Shown here piece after piece: positions 26,498 to 36,008 of a stretch of DNA of 64,000 nt. Position numbers and translations under genes: made by a program. This DNA is from Archaeoglobus sp. UBA230 (GTDB lineage: Archaea > Halobacteriota > Archaeoglobi > Archaeoglobales > Archaeoglobaceae): the NCBI GenBank assembly GCA_002507545.1, contig DAVR01000011.1, positions 22,723-86,722 on the forward strand. Direction: 5' to 3'. The stretch's first letter is position 1. The number at the start of each line of letters is the position of its first letter. The notes under the pieces are model-generated. The model did not search any database. It was not told the DNA's origin and saw nothing but the letters and a program-made list of their open reading frames with translations.

Positions 26498-27868
26498 TTG
26501 GCTTCGATAGGTAGTTGCAGCGTTTATCTGCCAGTATGGAAGCTCAGCAGGGATGAAATTTCCAAAGAGACAGGAATGCCATCTCTTGGTGGAGAGAAAG
26601 CTGTAGCGCACTGGGATGAGGACAGCGTAACAATGGCAGTAGAAGCAGCAAGGAATCTTGAAGGGAAGTTTGATGCGGTAATCTTTGCCTCAACCTCCCC
26701 TCCATTCAGAATCAAGCAGTGTGCGAGTTTCATAGCCTCTGCCCTCGATTTGCCCGAAAACATCTTTACGATGGACATCACGGACAGTATGAGGGCAGCA
26801 ACTGATGCGCTAATCACTGCCAATGAATTCGTGGATTCTGGAAGGTTCAGCAGAGTTCTGGTAGTTGCTGCTGATAGAATTCCAACAAAGCCCGGCACTT
26901 TATACGAGCAGCTTTATGGTGATGCTGCCGCTGCAATTGTGGTTGAAAAGGAGGGAGGAGCCAAGATTTTAGGATATAGCACATCAACAAAGCCATTGCC
27001 AGGTTCATGGATGCTGGCTGGTGATGATACTGTAAGAGATTACGACATGAGGGTTGACGCGAGGTATGGTTATGCTTCAAGCGTTCAGCAGGCTGCAATG
27101 CCACTATTTGCCAAACTCGGCTTAAGTCCTGCGGATATTGACAGAATTGTTGCCTCTGCTCCCGATCCGAGAAGCTATGAGGGGCTACTTAAGGCTGTTG
27201 GAGCAAGACCTGAAGAGTTCTACTTCAGCAGTGTAGGTATTGCTGGTTCTGCCCACCCTCTCCTTCTGCTTGCCACTCAGCTTGAAAAAACAGGTAGAAT
27301 TCTCCTCGGAGGCTATGGTGAAGGAGCAGACGTTCTGGCAATAGAAATAGACGAGGCGATGGAAAGCAACATTGGGAGGATGCTGGAAAGTAGGAAGGAG
27401 ATTAGTTACGGGGACTATCTCTACAACAGAGGGTTTGTTGGCATCAGAGATGCACCTGATCGTCCCTCCTTAACCAAGTTCTGGAGAGATGAGAAGTCCA
27501 TTATTCGCTTCTACGGTATGAGGTGCCAGAACTGCGGAACTGTGAGTTATCCAATCAGCCGTTGTTGTATCGAGTGTGGGGCGAAGGATAATTACGAAGA
27601 GGTTAGGCTGGGCGAGAGGGGGAAGATATACACCTTCACCGTAGACTATCTCGTCATGCCCGGAAACTACACTGGAGATGGTGTGCATCCACACTGCGTT
27701 GCTGTAGTTGACTTGGATGGTGGGGGTAGGGTTATGTTTGAGGTGACCGACACTCTCAGGGAGTTCAACGGGATAGAATGCGATGCTGAGGTTGAGAGAA
27801 CCTTTAGACTGCTATTTGAGAAGAACAACTTCAGATATTACGGCTGGAAAGCCCGTTTGCCGAGGTGA
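26498..27868 (+). CDS. HMG-CoA-synthase-like protein fused to a DUF35 zinc ribbon/OB-fold domain
   Basis: TTG 26498 sits behind CGGAGGTGG. Residues 1-290 have the thiolase fold of archaeal HMG-CoA synthase (IGSCSVYLPVWKLSRDEI start, YGDAAAAIV near 140). Residues 335-456 are a DUF35 module: zinc ribbon Cys343, 346, 357 and 360, then an OB-fold with YTFTVDYLVMPGNYTGDGV-like sequence. In archaea a separate DUF35 protein bridges thiolase and HMG-CoA synthase; here it is fused, and the thiolase gene follows directly. Where HMG-CoA synthase has its catalytic Cys (ACKAGT), my alignment puts Met98 (DSMRAAT). It may therefore be a scaffold or act on another acyl-CoA rather than make mevalonate. That alignment needs confirmation. 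Confidence 0.85.
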   Translation: MASIGSCSVYLPVWKLSRDEISKETGMPSLGGEKAVAHWDEDSVTMAVEAARNLEGKFDAVIFASTSPPFRIKQCASFIASALDLPENIFTMDITDSMRAATDALITANEFVDSGRFSRVLVVAADRIPTKPGTLYEQLYGDAAAAIVVEKEGGAKILGYSTSTKPLPGSWMLAGDDTVRDYDMRVDARYGYASSVQQAAMPLFAKLGLSPADIDRIVASAPDPRSYEGLLKAVGARPEEFYFSSVGIAGSAHPLLLLATQLEKTGRILLGGYGEGADVLAIEIDEAMESNIGRMLESRKEISYGDYLYNRGFVGIRDAPDRPSLTKFWRDEKSIIRFYGMRCQNCGTVSYPISRCCIECGAKDNYEEVRLGERGKIYTFTVDYLVMPGNYTGDGVHPHCVAVVDLDGGGRVMFEVTDTLREFNGIECDAEVERTFRLLFEKNNFRYYGWKARLPR

Positions 27869-27872
27869 TTTT

Positions 27873-29024
27873 ATGCGGGAAGTTGCAGTTATAGGTTGTG
27901 GTGTTACCAAATTCGGACACCACTGGGAGAAAGACCATGAGGATTTGCTTGTTGAGGCTACCTATGAAGCCATATCAGATGCCAACATTGAGTTGAAGGA
28001 TGTTGAGGCTGTATGGTGCGGAACCTTTTATCCTTCAACGGGAATCAGTGGCAACGTCTTCAGTGATACTGTGAAGTTTTTCGGGAAGCCAATAAGCAGA
28101 GTGGAGAACTACTGTGCAACGGGAATGGACAATATCAGAAACGCTGCTTTTGCCGTTGCGAGTGGTGCTTACGATATCGTCATTGCTGCCGGGGTTGAGA
28201 AACTTATGGATGCCGGCAGCAGGGGTTTGCCGCCAATCGAAGGCATATTCAGTGTTGGGATGCCAGTAGTAAGCGCTCCAGCAATGTTTGCTATGGCTGC
28301 AAACAGGGCTTTCAAGGAGTGGGGATGGACGAGAGAGGACCTGGCATTGGTTGCCGTCAAAAACCACTACAACGGAGCGAGACATCCAAAAGCCCACTTC
28401 AGGAAAGAAGTTACGGTAGAAAGGGTCTTAAAGGCTCCTATGGTTGCCTATCCCCTTGGAGTTTTCGATTGCAGTGCTGTGAGTGATGGTGCTGCAGCTG
28501 TTGTTCTCACCCGCCCTGAAATAGCCAAGCAGATGGTTGGCGATGATTATGCAGTGATAAAGGCGATAGGAATGGCAGTTGAGACCATGCACCCGTGGCA
28601 TCGCCCATCTGAAAGCTTTCTCAGTTTTCCAGCAACCGTAAAGGCAGCGAAAATGGCGTATAAGATGGCCGGAATAGAAAATCCAAGGAAAGAGCTTGAC
28701 TTTGGCATTGTTCATGACTGCTTCACAGTGACAGAACTAATCAACTATCAGGACATGCAACTATGCAAGCCCGGAGAGGGGGCGGAGCTGATAAGGAATG
28801 GTGTGACCGCCATTGATGGTGATTTTCCGATAAACCCTGACGGAGGATTGAAATCCTTTGGTCATCCAATTGCTGCAAGCGGTGTGAGAATGGTTGCAGA
28901 GCTAACAAAGCAGGTTCTCGGCAAGGCAGAGGGTTTGCAAGTTAAGGATGCCGAAGCAGGCTTCGCCCACAATCTTGGAGGACCGTATTCAGTTGCGACG
29001 GTTGCGATAGTTTCAAGGTCTTAA
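27873..29024 (+). CDS. Thiolase family protein (SCP-x type)
   Basis: The frame is open from 27783, but ATG 27873 gives the standard MREVAVIGCGVTKFG start and 383 residues. The nucleophile is Cys81 in NYCATGMDNI; the His residues of GIVHDCF (near 290) and GHPIAASG (near 330) complete the active site. It should cleave or form 3-oxoacyl-CoA thioesters. It begins four bases after the HMG-CoA-synthase-like/DUF35 gene, and the two products probably form a complex. With the upstream reductase this suggests acyl-CoA breakdown, perhaps of branched or aromatic acids as in BbsAB-type thiolases. The substrate is not known. Confidence 0.9.
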   Translation: MREVAVIGCGVTKFGHHWEKDHEDLLVEATYEAISDANIELKDVEAVWCGTFYPSTGISGNVFSDTVKFFGKPISRVENYCATGMDNIRNAAFAVASGAYDIVIAAGVEKLMDAGSRGLPPIEGIFSVGMPVVSAPAMFAMAANRAFKEWGWTREDLALVAVKNHYNGARHPKAHFRKEVTVERVLKAPMVAYPLGVFDCSAVSDGAAAVVLTRPEIAKQMVGDDYAVIKAIGMAVETMHPWHRPSESFLSFPATVKAAKMAYKMAGIENPRKELDFGIVHDCFTVTELINYQDMQLCKPGEGAELIRNGVTAIDGDFPINPDGGLKSFGHPIAASGVRMVAELTKQVLGKAEGLQVKDAEAGFAHNLGGPYSVATVAIVSRS

Positions 29025-29028
29025 AGCG

Positions 29029-29931
29029 TTAAACCTTTAGATATATCCTTACTATTTTTCCCCTCTCGCTCTCAACACTGAAGGATTCTGTTGAGGCTGG
29101 AACCAAGCAAGAATAACCGCGGTGCAGATCAACACTCTCTTTACCCTTCAGTAGGAAGTAACCCTCAGCAGCGTAGATGATATTCATAACTCCATCAGTT
29201 CTGATCTCTGCCGTTCCTGTAACATCAATAACCTCAACGCCAAAGTTTTCGGTCTCAGCCTTCCCCTTCTGCCCTTTTACTTCATAATCCTCTACTTTAT
29301 TCGTCTTCAGCACTTTTTTAACCTTCTCAAAATCTTCCTTCTTGAATAAATACGTGAGCGTCGAGTTTGAGGACGTCTCAAGTAGCCTCAAATTCTCGGC
29401 TGCATGGGGAATGCCGGGGTTTATTACAAAGGTGTCATAGGGTGTGGTTTCAAACTTGTTCAGCAATTCTCTGAAATCGAATTCTTCTTCACCTTCAAAT
29501 TTCTCCTCCAACTCCTCCAGCTTTACATCATCTTTAAATCCAATGTAAGCATTGCCCTTGTTGAACACCATCCAGATTGCCTCAACACCTCCCTCTGCCT
29601 CACCAAGTGATTCTGCAGTCTTATCGGACGGGTGAACATGGACGGGGGATGAACCGGCTACATCGGCAATCCTGACGAGTAATGGAAATGTGCTGTATTT
29701 CTCGGCAGCCTTTCCAAGCAATTCATCCTTGAATTTCGCAAAAAATTCAGGCATACTCATCTGCTGACCGTTAACCAGAACGAAAGAAGGGTTTGAGGGA
29801 TGAGCGGAAAACTCCCATGACTCACCGATACCGCTCTGTCTGAACCCCTTAAGCATCGCAATCCACTCGCCCCCCCATGGTCTCTCTACCAAATTTTCCT
29901 GAGCCTGAAAGACAAAACTCGGAAGTTCCAT
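29029..29931 (-). CDS. Class I mannose-6-phosphate isomerase-like protein
   Basis: This 300-residue cupin-type protein carries the metal-site motifs HVHPSD near residue 97 and NPGIPHAAEN near 171, and starts with ENLVERPWGG typical of type I phosphomannose isomerases. It would interconvert fructose-6-phosphate and mannose-6-phosphate. It is shorter than bacterial ManA (about 390 residues), as usual for archaeal members. It converges on the thiolase gene with four bases between. Confidence 0.87.
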   Translation of the reverse strand: MELPSFVFQAQENLVERPWGGEWIAMLKGFRQSGIGESWEFSAHPSNPSFVLVNGQQMSMPEFFAKFKDELLGKAAEKYSTFPLLVRIADVAGSSPVHVHPSDKTAESLGEAEGGVEAIWMVFNKGNAYIGFKDDVKLEELEEKFEGEEEFDFRELLNKFETTPYDTFVINPGIPHAAENLRLLETSSNSTLTYLFKKEDFEKVKKVLKTNKVEDYEVKGQKGKAETENFGVEVIDVTGTAEIRTDGVMNIIYAAEGYFLLKGKESVDLHRGYSCLVPASTESFSVESERGKIVRIYLKV

Positions 29932-29979
29932 GCATTCAGTTGGGAGAGGAATATATAAAACTTTGGGATAAATTAAAAT

Positions 29980-31563
29980 TCAAAGTTCAACATAGGTGGC
30001 ATCAATTATTCCATCGAGCTTGACCATTTCACTGAGAACTTCTTCAGTCGGTGGATCGTCAACGAGAAGGAGCATCAGCTGTATCCCTCCAGGTTCGTCT
30101 CCACTCCTGCCGACTATCATTCCTGCGATGTTGATGTTGTTCTTGCCAAAGAGCGTTCCAACTCTCCCAATAACCCCCGGCTTATCTTCGTGCAGCGATA
30201 TCACGTAATGACCCTTCGGAACGAAGTTGACGTTGTAAACGTCAATTTTCAGGATTCTGAACTCACTGCCGAAGCATGTCCCAGCGAGATACATTTCTTT
30301 ACCATTGCTCTCAACGACAACCTCAAGCAGACTCTCATAATGCTCCGCACTCTCGACTCTGCTCTCCTCAACAGTTATACCCCTCTCAGCCGCAACCGGC
30401 TTTGCGGAGACGAGGTTAATCTCACTGCCGAGTATCGGCTCAAAGAGGCCTTTAAGTAGCGCTCTTGTTACGAATTCTGTGTTCTTGCTGGCGAGCTTTC
30501 CGCTACACGTTACCTTCACCTTCTTTATTGCACCGCCAAGGCGTGTGCTTGCTATCTTGCCCATTTTCTCCGCCAGCGTCAGGAAGGGCATCATGTACTC
30601 GAATTCAGCAGGTTCTATTGATGGCAGATTGACTGCGTTTCTCACTGGCAACCCCTTTGAGAGGTTAACAACGTCCTCTGCGATGATCATTCCGACATTG
30701 AGCTGGGCTTCTCTTGTTGACGCAGCTATGTGGGGAGTGGTAACAACGTTCTCAAGCTTCAAAAGAGGGTTGTTGGAATCCGGTGGTTCCCTTTCATAAA
30801 CATCAATACCTGCAGCAAAAACCTTACCATTGGTTATTGCTTCATATAAAGCATTTTCATCAACAATTCCTCCTCTTGCGGCGTTTATGACAATAACTCC
30901 ATCTTTCATCTTCTTGAACTGCTCCTTTCCGATCAGACCAATGGTCTCCTTCGTCCGAGGCACGTGGATGGTAATAACATCGGAGATCGAGAGAAGTGTG
31001 TCAAGATCGGTCAGTTTAACACCGATTTGCTCTGCCCTCTCCTTCGGCACGTAGGGGTCAAAGGCAACAACATTCATCTCAAGAGCCTTGCAGCGCTTCG
31101 CAACTTCGAACCCCACTCTACCAAGCCCAATAACTCCGGCAGTCTTTCCTCTAAGCTCTATGCCCATAAACTTCTTTCTCTCCCACTTTCCCTCTTTAAC
31201 ACTCCTGTCAGCCTGTGGAATTTTTCTTGCTGCGGCAAGCATGAGGGCTATTGCATGTTCAGCAGTGGAGATTGTGTTCCCGCCCGGAGCATTGACGACA
31301 ACAATTCCGTGCTGCGTTGCCGTTGCGATGTCAATGTTGTCTACTCCAACCCCCGCTCTTCCTATGATTTTCAGATTTTTTGCTGCATCAAGAATCTCTG
31401 AGTCGACTTTTGTTTGACTCCTCACGATGATGGCATCGTATTCTGGGATCGTCTGTATCAACTCCTCTCTGCTCATGCCCACCTTGATATCAACCTCAAG
31501 CCCGTTTCTTCTCATGTACTCTACCGCTTCATCACTGATCGGCTCTGCAACCAAGACCTTCAT
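29980..31563 (-). CDS. serA: D-3-phosphoglycerate dehydrogenase
   Basis: This 527-residue enzyme catalyses the first step of serine synthesis. It has the D-isomer dehydrogenase domains with NAD motif VIGLGRVG near residue 145 and the INAARGGIVDE segment near 225. An intervening domain (about 305-445) and a C-terminal ACT domain (about 452-527, HEDKPGVIGRVGTLFGKNNI) follow. This is the long form, probably regulated by serine through ACT. It is divergent from the THEP1 gene. Confidence 0.95.
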   Translation of the reverse strand: MKVLVAEPISDEAVEYMRRNGLEVDIKVGMSREELIQTIPEYDAIIVRSQTKVDSEILDAAKNLKIIGRAGVGVDNIDIATATQHGIVVVNAPGGNTISTAEHAIALMLAAARKIPQADRSVKEGKWERKKFMGIELRGKTAGVIGLGRVGFEVAKRCKALEMNVVAFDPYVPKERAEQIGVKLTDLDTLLSISDVITIHVPRTKETIGLIGKEQFKKMKDGVIVINAARGGIVDENALYEAITNGKVFAAGIDVYEREPPDSNNPLLKLENVVTTPHIAASTREAQLNVGMIIAEDVVNLSKGLPVRNAVNLPSIEPAEFEYMMPFLTLAEKMGKIASTRLGGAIKKVKVTCSGKLASKNTEFVTRALLKGLFEPILGSEINLVSAKPVAAERGITVEESRVESAEHYESLLEVVVESNGKEMYLAGTCFGSEFRILKIDVYNVNFVPKGHYVISLHEDKPGVIGRVGTLFGKNNINIAGMIVGRSGDEPGGIQLMLLLVDDPPTEEVLSEMVKLDGIIDATYVEL

Positions 31564-31637
31564 ACCTCGCTCCGTTAATTGGAGGACTAAAAACCTTTAC
31601 GATAATCCTTTTTATCTCTGCCATTTCAAACGTTGAT

Positions 31638-32132
31638 GTGAGAATTGCGGTAACTGGCAGACCGGGAATTGGTAAGACTACCGTTTGTATGAAGGTTTAC
31701 GATGCTCTCAAGGATAGAATTAAGATTTCGGGATTTATAACGAGAGAGGTAAGGAGTGGGGGTAGAAGGATTGGATTCAAGCTTGTGAATCTCTCTGATG
31801 GCAGTGAAGAGTGGCTGGCGAAGGTTGGGGAAGGTAAAGTTAAAGTCGGGAAGTATGCGGTTTTTGTTGAATCCCTTGAAAGTTTTTTGGAGAACATAAA
31901 TTTGGACTGTGATCTTCTGATTGTGGACGAGGTAGGCCCGATGGAGCTTAAAACTCGTAAATTTGTTGAGTTTATGAAAGATGCAAAGAGACTGGACAGA
32001 ATACTCGTTACGGTACACTACAAGTCGAAACACTGGCTTGTTGAGGAGATAAAAAGAGATTTCAGAGTGTATGTCCTTGATGAGATGAACAGGAATAAGA
32101 TTGCCGAAGAAATCGTGGAGGAACTTGGATGA
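31638..32132 (+). CDS. THEP1-type nucleoside-triphosphatase
   Basis: GTG 31638 starts a 164-residue P-loop protein with Walker A GRPGIGKT at 7-14 and Walker B LLIVDEVGPMEL near 94-105, the signature of THEP1 (DUF265) NTPases. They hydrolyse NTPs broadly and may act in nucleic-acid metabolism. Its stop overlaps the Trm1 start, so the two are coupled. A TATA-like TTTTTAT precedes it by about 28 bases. Confidence 0.9.
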   Translation: MRIAVTGRPGIGKTTVCMKVYDALKDRIKISGFITREVRSGGRRIGFKLVNLSDGSEEWLAKVGEGKVKVGKYAVFVESLESFLENINLDCDLLIVDEVGPMELKTRKFVEFMKDAKRLDRILVTVHYKSKHWLVEEIKRDFRVYVLDEMNRNKIAEEIVEELG

Positions 32133-33169
32133 TTGAAGAGGGAAGGGCGAGGATAATCACGGAGGGAGTGTTTTACAATTCCCGAATGAAGTTTTGCAGA
32201 GACCTCGACATGGTCATATTTTCCGAGATTGATTCGGCAGAGTATCTCGACGCCCTTGCAGCAAGCGGTGTAAGGGGAATCAGAGCGGCTTTGGAAGCTT
32301 CAAAGCAACCCATTTTTAATGATCTGAATCCCAAGGCTGTCGAGATCATAAAGCGTAATCTGGAACTCAATGGTCTGGAAGCGGAGGTTCACTGCATGGA
32401 CGCTTCGATTTTGATGAGAGGAAGAAGCTTTGAACACGTGGATATTGATCCCTTTGGCTCTCCTGCCACTTTCATTGACTCAGCATGCTTTTCAGCAAGA
32501 AAATACCTTAGTGTTACCGCAACGGACACCGCTGCCCTTTGCGGAAGTGCCACAAACTCAGGTTTGAAAAAATACGGAGCGTATGCTGTAAAGACAGACA
32601 CTTATCACGAAACAGGCCTGAGGATGCTGATTGGATTTGTTGTTAGAGAAGCAACGAAATACGAGAAGGCTTTAACACCACTAATCTCGTGGGCAAAGGA
32701 GCACTACTACCGTGTACATTTCTGCATACGCAAATCAACATCAAAGGCTGGAGAGATTTACGAGAAAGTGGGTTACATCAACTTCTGTCCCAGATGCCTG
32801 AGAAAGGAAGTTACGGCGATGGGAGAGTGTAGAGAGAGATGCGAGTGCGGGTCGAAGTTCGTCATGCTCGGACCCCTCTGGCTTGGTGAGTTGAAGCAGT
32901 CAGAGTTCGTCACCAGAATCTACGAGAGGTCAGAAGGAAAGCTGAGGTATTTTGTGGAAAAGTTGAAGGAAGAAGTTGAGGTGGCAACAGCCTATAATTT
33001 ACAGCAGATGGCAAGCAGAGTTTCTGAGAGAGCACCTCCAACCATGGAAGTCGTGAAAAAGCTTCGAGAAATGGGCTATAAGGCCTCCAAAACGCACTAC
33101 TGTGGTTTCTGTATTAAAACCGATGCGAAGGTTGGTGTTTTGGCTGAAGTCATTAAATATTTATCTTGA
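32129..33169 (+). CDS. trm1: tRNA (guanine26-N2)-dimethyltransferase
   Basis: This 346-residue enzyme uses SAM to methylate G26 of tRNA. The SAM-binding part has LDALAASGVRGIRAA near residue 41 and the characteristic motif DIDPFGSPATF near 109. A C-terminal zinc site is formed by CPRC and CECGSKF near residues 218-246. The length matches archaeal Trm1. ATG 32129 overlaps the THEP1 stop. Confidence 0.94.
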   Translation: MIEEGRARIITEGVFYNSRMKFCRDLDMVIFSEIDSAEYLDALAASGVRGIRAALEASKQPIFNDLNPKAVEIIKRNLELNGLEAEVHCMDASILMRGRSFEHVDIDPFGSPATFIDSACFSARKYLSVTATDTAALCGSATNSGLKKYGAYAVKTDTYHETGLRMLIGFVVREATKYEKALTPLISWAKEHYYRVHFCIRKSTSKAGEIYEKVGYINFCPRCLRKEVTAMGECRERCECGSKFVMLGPLWLGELKQSEFVTRIYERSEGKLRYFVEKLKEEVEVATAYNLQQMASRVSERAPPTMEVVKKLREMGYKASKTHYCGFCIKTDAKVGVLAEVIKYLS

Positions 33170-33186
33170 GAGTTGTCATCACTTCC

Positions 33187-33576
33187 ATGGAAGAGAGTGA
33201 ACTTGCAGAACTGACAAGGTTGCTCTCGAGTTTATCAGAACTGTCAAAGAAGCTTGAAGAAAATAAAGAAACTGTGGAAGTGGCTATTAAGGTTATGCCC
33301 AAATTACTGGCTTTCTTGGATATCTTATCTAACCTATCCGAAGAAGAGATGGAGAAGCTAATCAGGAATTTTGAGGTTGTTGTGAGGGTTGCAACAAAGA
33401 TTGATGACAGGACACTTTACCTTCTCGAAAATGTTGTTGATGCGCTCAGACATGCGAAAACGGAGGAAGTGAAGTTCTTTGGAATTATTAGAACCTTGCA
33501 GGACAAGGACGTGAGAAAATCACTTGGATTCCTCTTAAACTTTGCCAAAATCTTTGGTAAGGTTCTTGACGAGTGA
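33187..33576 (+). CDS. DUF1641 family protein
   Basis: The frame can start at TTG 33166, overlapping the Trm1 stop, or at ATG 33187, which I prefer because it begins the conserved acidic helix (129 residues). The C-terminal segment with SLGFLLNFAKIFGKVL is typical of DUF1641. In bacteria this domain accompanies formate dehydrogenases and sulfide:quinone oxidoreductases; here it is next to tRNA modification genes. The function is unknown. Confidence 0.78.
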   Translation: MEESELAELTRLLSSLSELSKKLEENKETVEVAIKVMPKLLAFLDILSNLSEEEMEKLIRNFEVVVRVATKIDDRTLYLLENVVDALRHAKTEEVKFFGIIRTLQDKDVRKSLGFLLNFAKIFGKVLDE

Positions 33577-33620
33577 CAAGAAAAATATATCAAATTAATC
33601 CTTAGCAAAAAAGCTCTTAA

Positions 33621-34583
33621 ATGCTGAAAATCAGTGTTTCTATGGAAATTGCAAAAAAGGTTGAAGAATTGCTGCGGGGGGGCAGAATTTTTGACGCTTT
33701 TGAATATGTAAAAGAGAACGCTCCTGACGAACTCAGGGAAACAATTGAAAAGTCTTTTAAAGATGCAGAGGAGATAAAGAAGCTCGAGGGATTTTGGAAA
33801 AAGATTATGCTTATTCTCCACTTTGCTTATGCCTCTCAAGAGGCTGTGGAAAAGAATGATAGGCAATCGCTTGTCTCATGTGTTGTCTCATCTGTGAATG
33901 CGATAAAACTCAGCCTTGAACTGGATATGAAGAGGATAACACCAATTTTGATGAGAAACGCTGCAAGAGCTCTGGTAATGATGGATATGAAAGAGAATGC
34001 GGAGAGAATGTATCTTGAGGCTGAGAAGATATGTGAAGAGGAAGGAGATGAGGAGATGCTTGCAGCGATAGACAATGATCTTGCCACACTCTACTACGAG
34101 TTAGGAAAGTACAACGAGGCAAAGGTGAAGGCTGAAGAGGCTCTTGAGATAAGAAGGAAGTTGGGAAATAAAGAGGATATAGCAGAAAGCCTCTCTACAG
34201 CATCTGAAATCTACGTCAAACTGGGGGAGTTTGACAGTGCTGAGGACTGCTACGTTGAGGCGGAGAAGCTTTACAGGCATCTTTCTGGTGAGAGAGAGTC
34301 ATTCAAACTGAATCTCGCCATACTTCTCAGCAACTTTGCCATGTTCAGGAAGAAGCTTGGAAGGTATAGCGAAGCTGAGAAGATGTTCCACGAGGCTCTG
34401 GAAATATTTAAAGAGCTTGAGAAGATTGACCCAGATTTTTCCCAGTTCGTTGCGTCAGCCTACAAGCACCTTGGCGATCTGTATAGAGAAATGAAGGAAT
34501 ATGTGAGGGCGGAGGAATACTACAAGCTGTCGAGGGAGAAGTTCAGAGACATCCAAAAGAGATGGGAAAGTATCGCAAGCTAA
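33621..34583 (+). CDS. TPR-repeat protein
   Basis: This 320-residue soluble protein has about five or six tetratricopeptide repeats between residues 125 and 315, with units such as [21 protein letters not shown] and [21 protein letters not shown] (split here). It should be an all-helical protein-interaction scaffold. A TATA-like AAAAATATATC lies near 33580. Its partners are unknown. It converges on AMMECR1 with a 4-base overlap. Confidence 0.85.
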   Translation: MLKISVSMEIAKKVEELLRGGRIFDAFEYVKENAPDELRETIEKSFKDAEEIKKLEGFWKKIMLILHFAYASQEAVEKNDRQSLVSCVVSSVNAIKLSLELDMKRITPILMRNAARALVMMDMKENAERMYLEAEKICEEEGDEEMLAAIDNDLATLYYELGKYNEAKVKAEEALEIRRKLGNKEDIAESLSTASEIYVKLGEFDSAEDCYVEAEKLYRHLSGERESFKLNLAILLSNFAMFRKKLGRYSEAEKMFHEALEIFKELEKIDPDFSQFVASAYKHLGDLYREMKEYVRAEEYYKLSREKFRDIQKRWESIAS

Positions 34584-35188
34584 AGGCTACAACTTCTTAT
34601 ATCTACTTCCACAATTTTTCCTCTCGGCTCCACTTCCTTGAAAATCTGCCCCTCGAATCTGTAAACTTCTGCTCCAGTTAACCAGCAGTCCGGTGGTAAG
34701 CCGGCTTTCATGCAAGTCTCGCTTAGAAACTCCTCAGAGTCCATTTTATACTCAACGGCCACTTGAGGTAAAAGCAATCCCGAAAAAGGACCCATTCTCA
34801 CAATCAAACCGTGTCTGCCTATTTCAACGTGCTGTGGAAGGTCTCTCGGTTTTACTTCTATTTTCTCAGGTGGTGTCAGCACTGTAACCTCAACGGTGAT
34901 TTCATCCATCTCGCTGAGTCTTACCGGATCAAAACGCGGATCGTCAACGGCAGCAGAAATGGCGGACTCTATGATTGCCTCATCCAGTCTCTTTATGGGA
35001 TATGGGAACCCTATACAGCCCCTGAGATTGCCCTGTTTGGTGAGCGTTGTAAAAACACCTCTTTTTTCAGCAAAAACGCCATTGAATCTTTTCTGCAAAA
35101 TCTTTCTCTCGTCAAGATAGGTTTCAATTGCCTCTCTCGCGAGTCTTACAGCCCTCTCTCCCTCCTCCTGAGTAAGCAGTTTAACCAT
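34580..35188 (-). CDS. AMMECR1 domain protein
   Basis: This 202-residue protein contains the invariant [10 protein letters not shown] near residue 54 and the [16 protein letters not shown] segment near 153. These are the core signatures of the AMMECR1 family. Family members are widespread, with structures known and the biochemical role unsettled. It shares a short promoter region with the divergent ROK kinase. Confidence 0.93.
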   Translation of the reverse strand: MVKLLTQEEGERAVRLAREAIETYLDERKILQKRFNGVFAEKRGVFTTLTKQGNLRGCIGFPYPIKRLDEAIIESAISAAVDDPRFDPVRLSEMDEITVEVTVLTPPEKIEVKPRDLPQHVEIGRHGLIVRMGPFSGLLLPQVAVEYKMDSEEFLSETCMKAGLPPDCWLTGAEVYRFEGQIFKEVEPRGKIVEVDIRSCSL

Positions 35189-35231
35189 GACGGAAAGTGA
35201 ATTTTAAAATTAATAACGTTGTTGCTGGTTT

Positions 35232-36008
35232 ATGATACTCGGAATTGATGTTGGTGGGACGAACACAGATGTTGCCCTGATGATGGATGACGGTTTTGAT
35301 GTTAGAACATTCAGAACCGCAGAAATTTTGGCTGGTTTTTCTGAATTCATTGAAAAATACTGGCCAGATGTTAGTGTTGTGGGCATAGGGATTGCTGCTT
35401 GGCTTAAGCTAACTCCAGATGGTCTTCAGTTTATAAATGCGCCCAATCTTCCTGAAATTCCCGATCTTACCCTCTCAAAACCCTTCGTCGTGGATAACGA
35501 TGCGAACTGCTTTGCTTACTTTGCTTCAAAAACTCTTGGATATAGCAATCTGCTCGGAGTTACGGTTGGAACAGGGATTGGGGGTGGTGTGATTACAGAG
35601 GGTAAAATCTATAGAGGATGTGGGGCTGCGGGAGAAATCGGGCATACATACGTTGGTGGAGAAAAGGTGTGTATTTGTGGTGGGAGAGGACATCTTGAGG
35701 CATATTTTGGTGGATGGGCAATAGAAAATGCGGAAAAAAAGATCGAAAGCGGGGAAATTTACGAATGTGATGGATTTAAGCTTTTCTGCATGTCTCTGGC
35801 CAATGCTGTGATGATCCTCAACCCTGAAGCCGTGGCTGTCGGTGGGAGAATTGGGGGAAGGCTTGATTCCTCTTTAATTCAGGAAAACGTTGAGAAATGG
35901 GTACATTCAGCGATTGAAGTTGAAATTCATACGGTAAGGGATGACTACGCGGTCGCAAAGGGGGCTGCTATGCTTGCCCGCGATACCATTCTTCAAACTC
36001 AGTCTTAA
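35232..36008 (+). CDS. ROK family sugar kinase
   Basis: This 258-residue protein has the ATP-binding DVGGTNTDVA (residues 5-14), the sugar/catalytic DNDANCFAY near 88 (catalytic Asp), GVTVGTGIGGG near 114 and GEIGHTYVGG near 138. In the ROK zinc motif CxCGxxGCxE the third Cys is His here (CICGGRGHLE), a possible altered zinc site. It is probably a glucokinase or related hexose kinase and is shorter than bacterial ROK proteins (about 300). The 3' end overlaps the convergent nucleotidyltransferase by 41 bases. Confidence 0.88.
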   Translation: MILGIDVGGTNTDVALMMDDGFDVRTFRTAEILAGFSEFIEKYWPDVSVVGIGIAAWLKLTPDGLQFINAPNLPEIPDLTLSKPFVVDNDANCFAYFASKTLGYSNLLGVTVGTGIGGGVITEGKIYRGCGAAGEIGHTYVGGEKVCICGGRGHLEAYFGGWAIENAEKKIESGEIYECDGFKLFCMSLANAVMILNPEAVAVGGRIGGRLDSSLIQENVEKWVHSAIEVEIHTVRDDYAVAKGAAMLARDTILQTQS

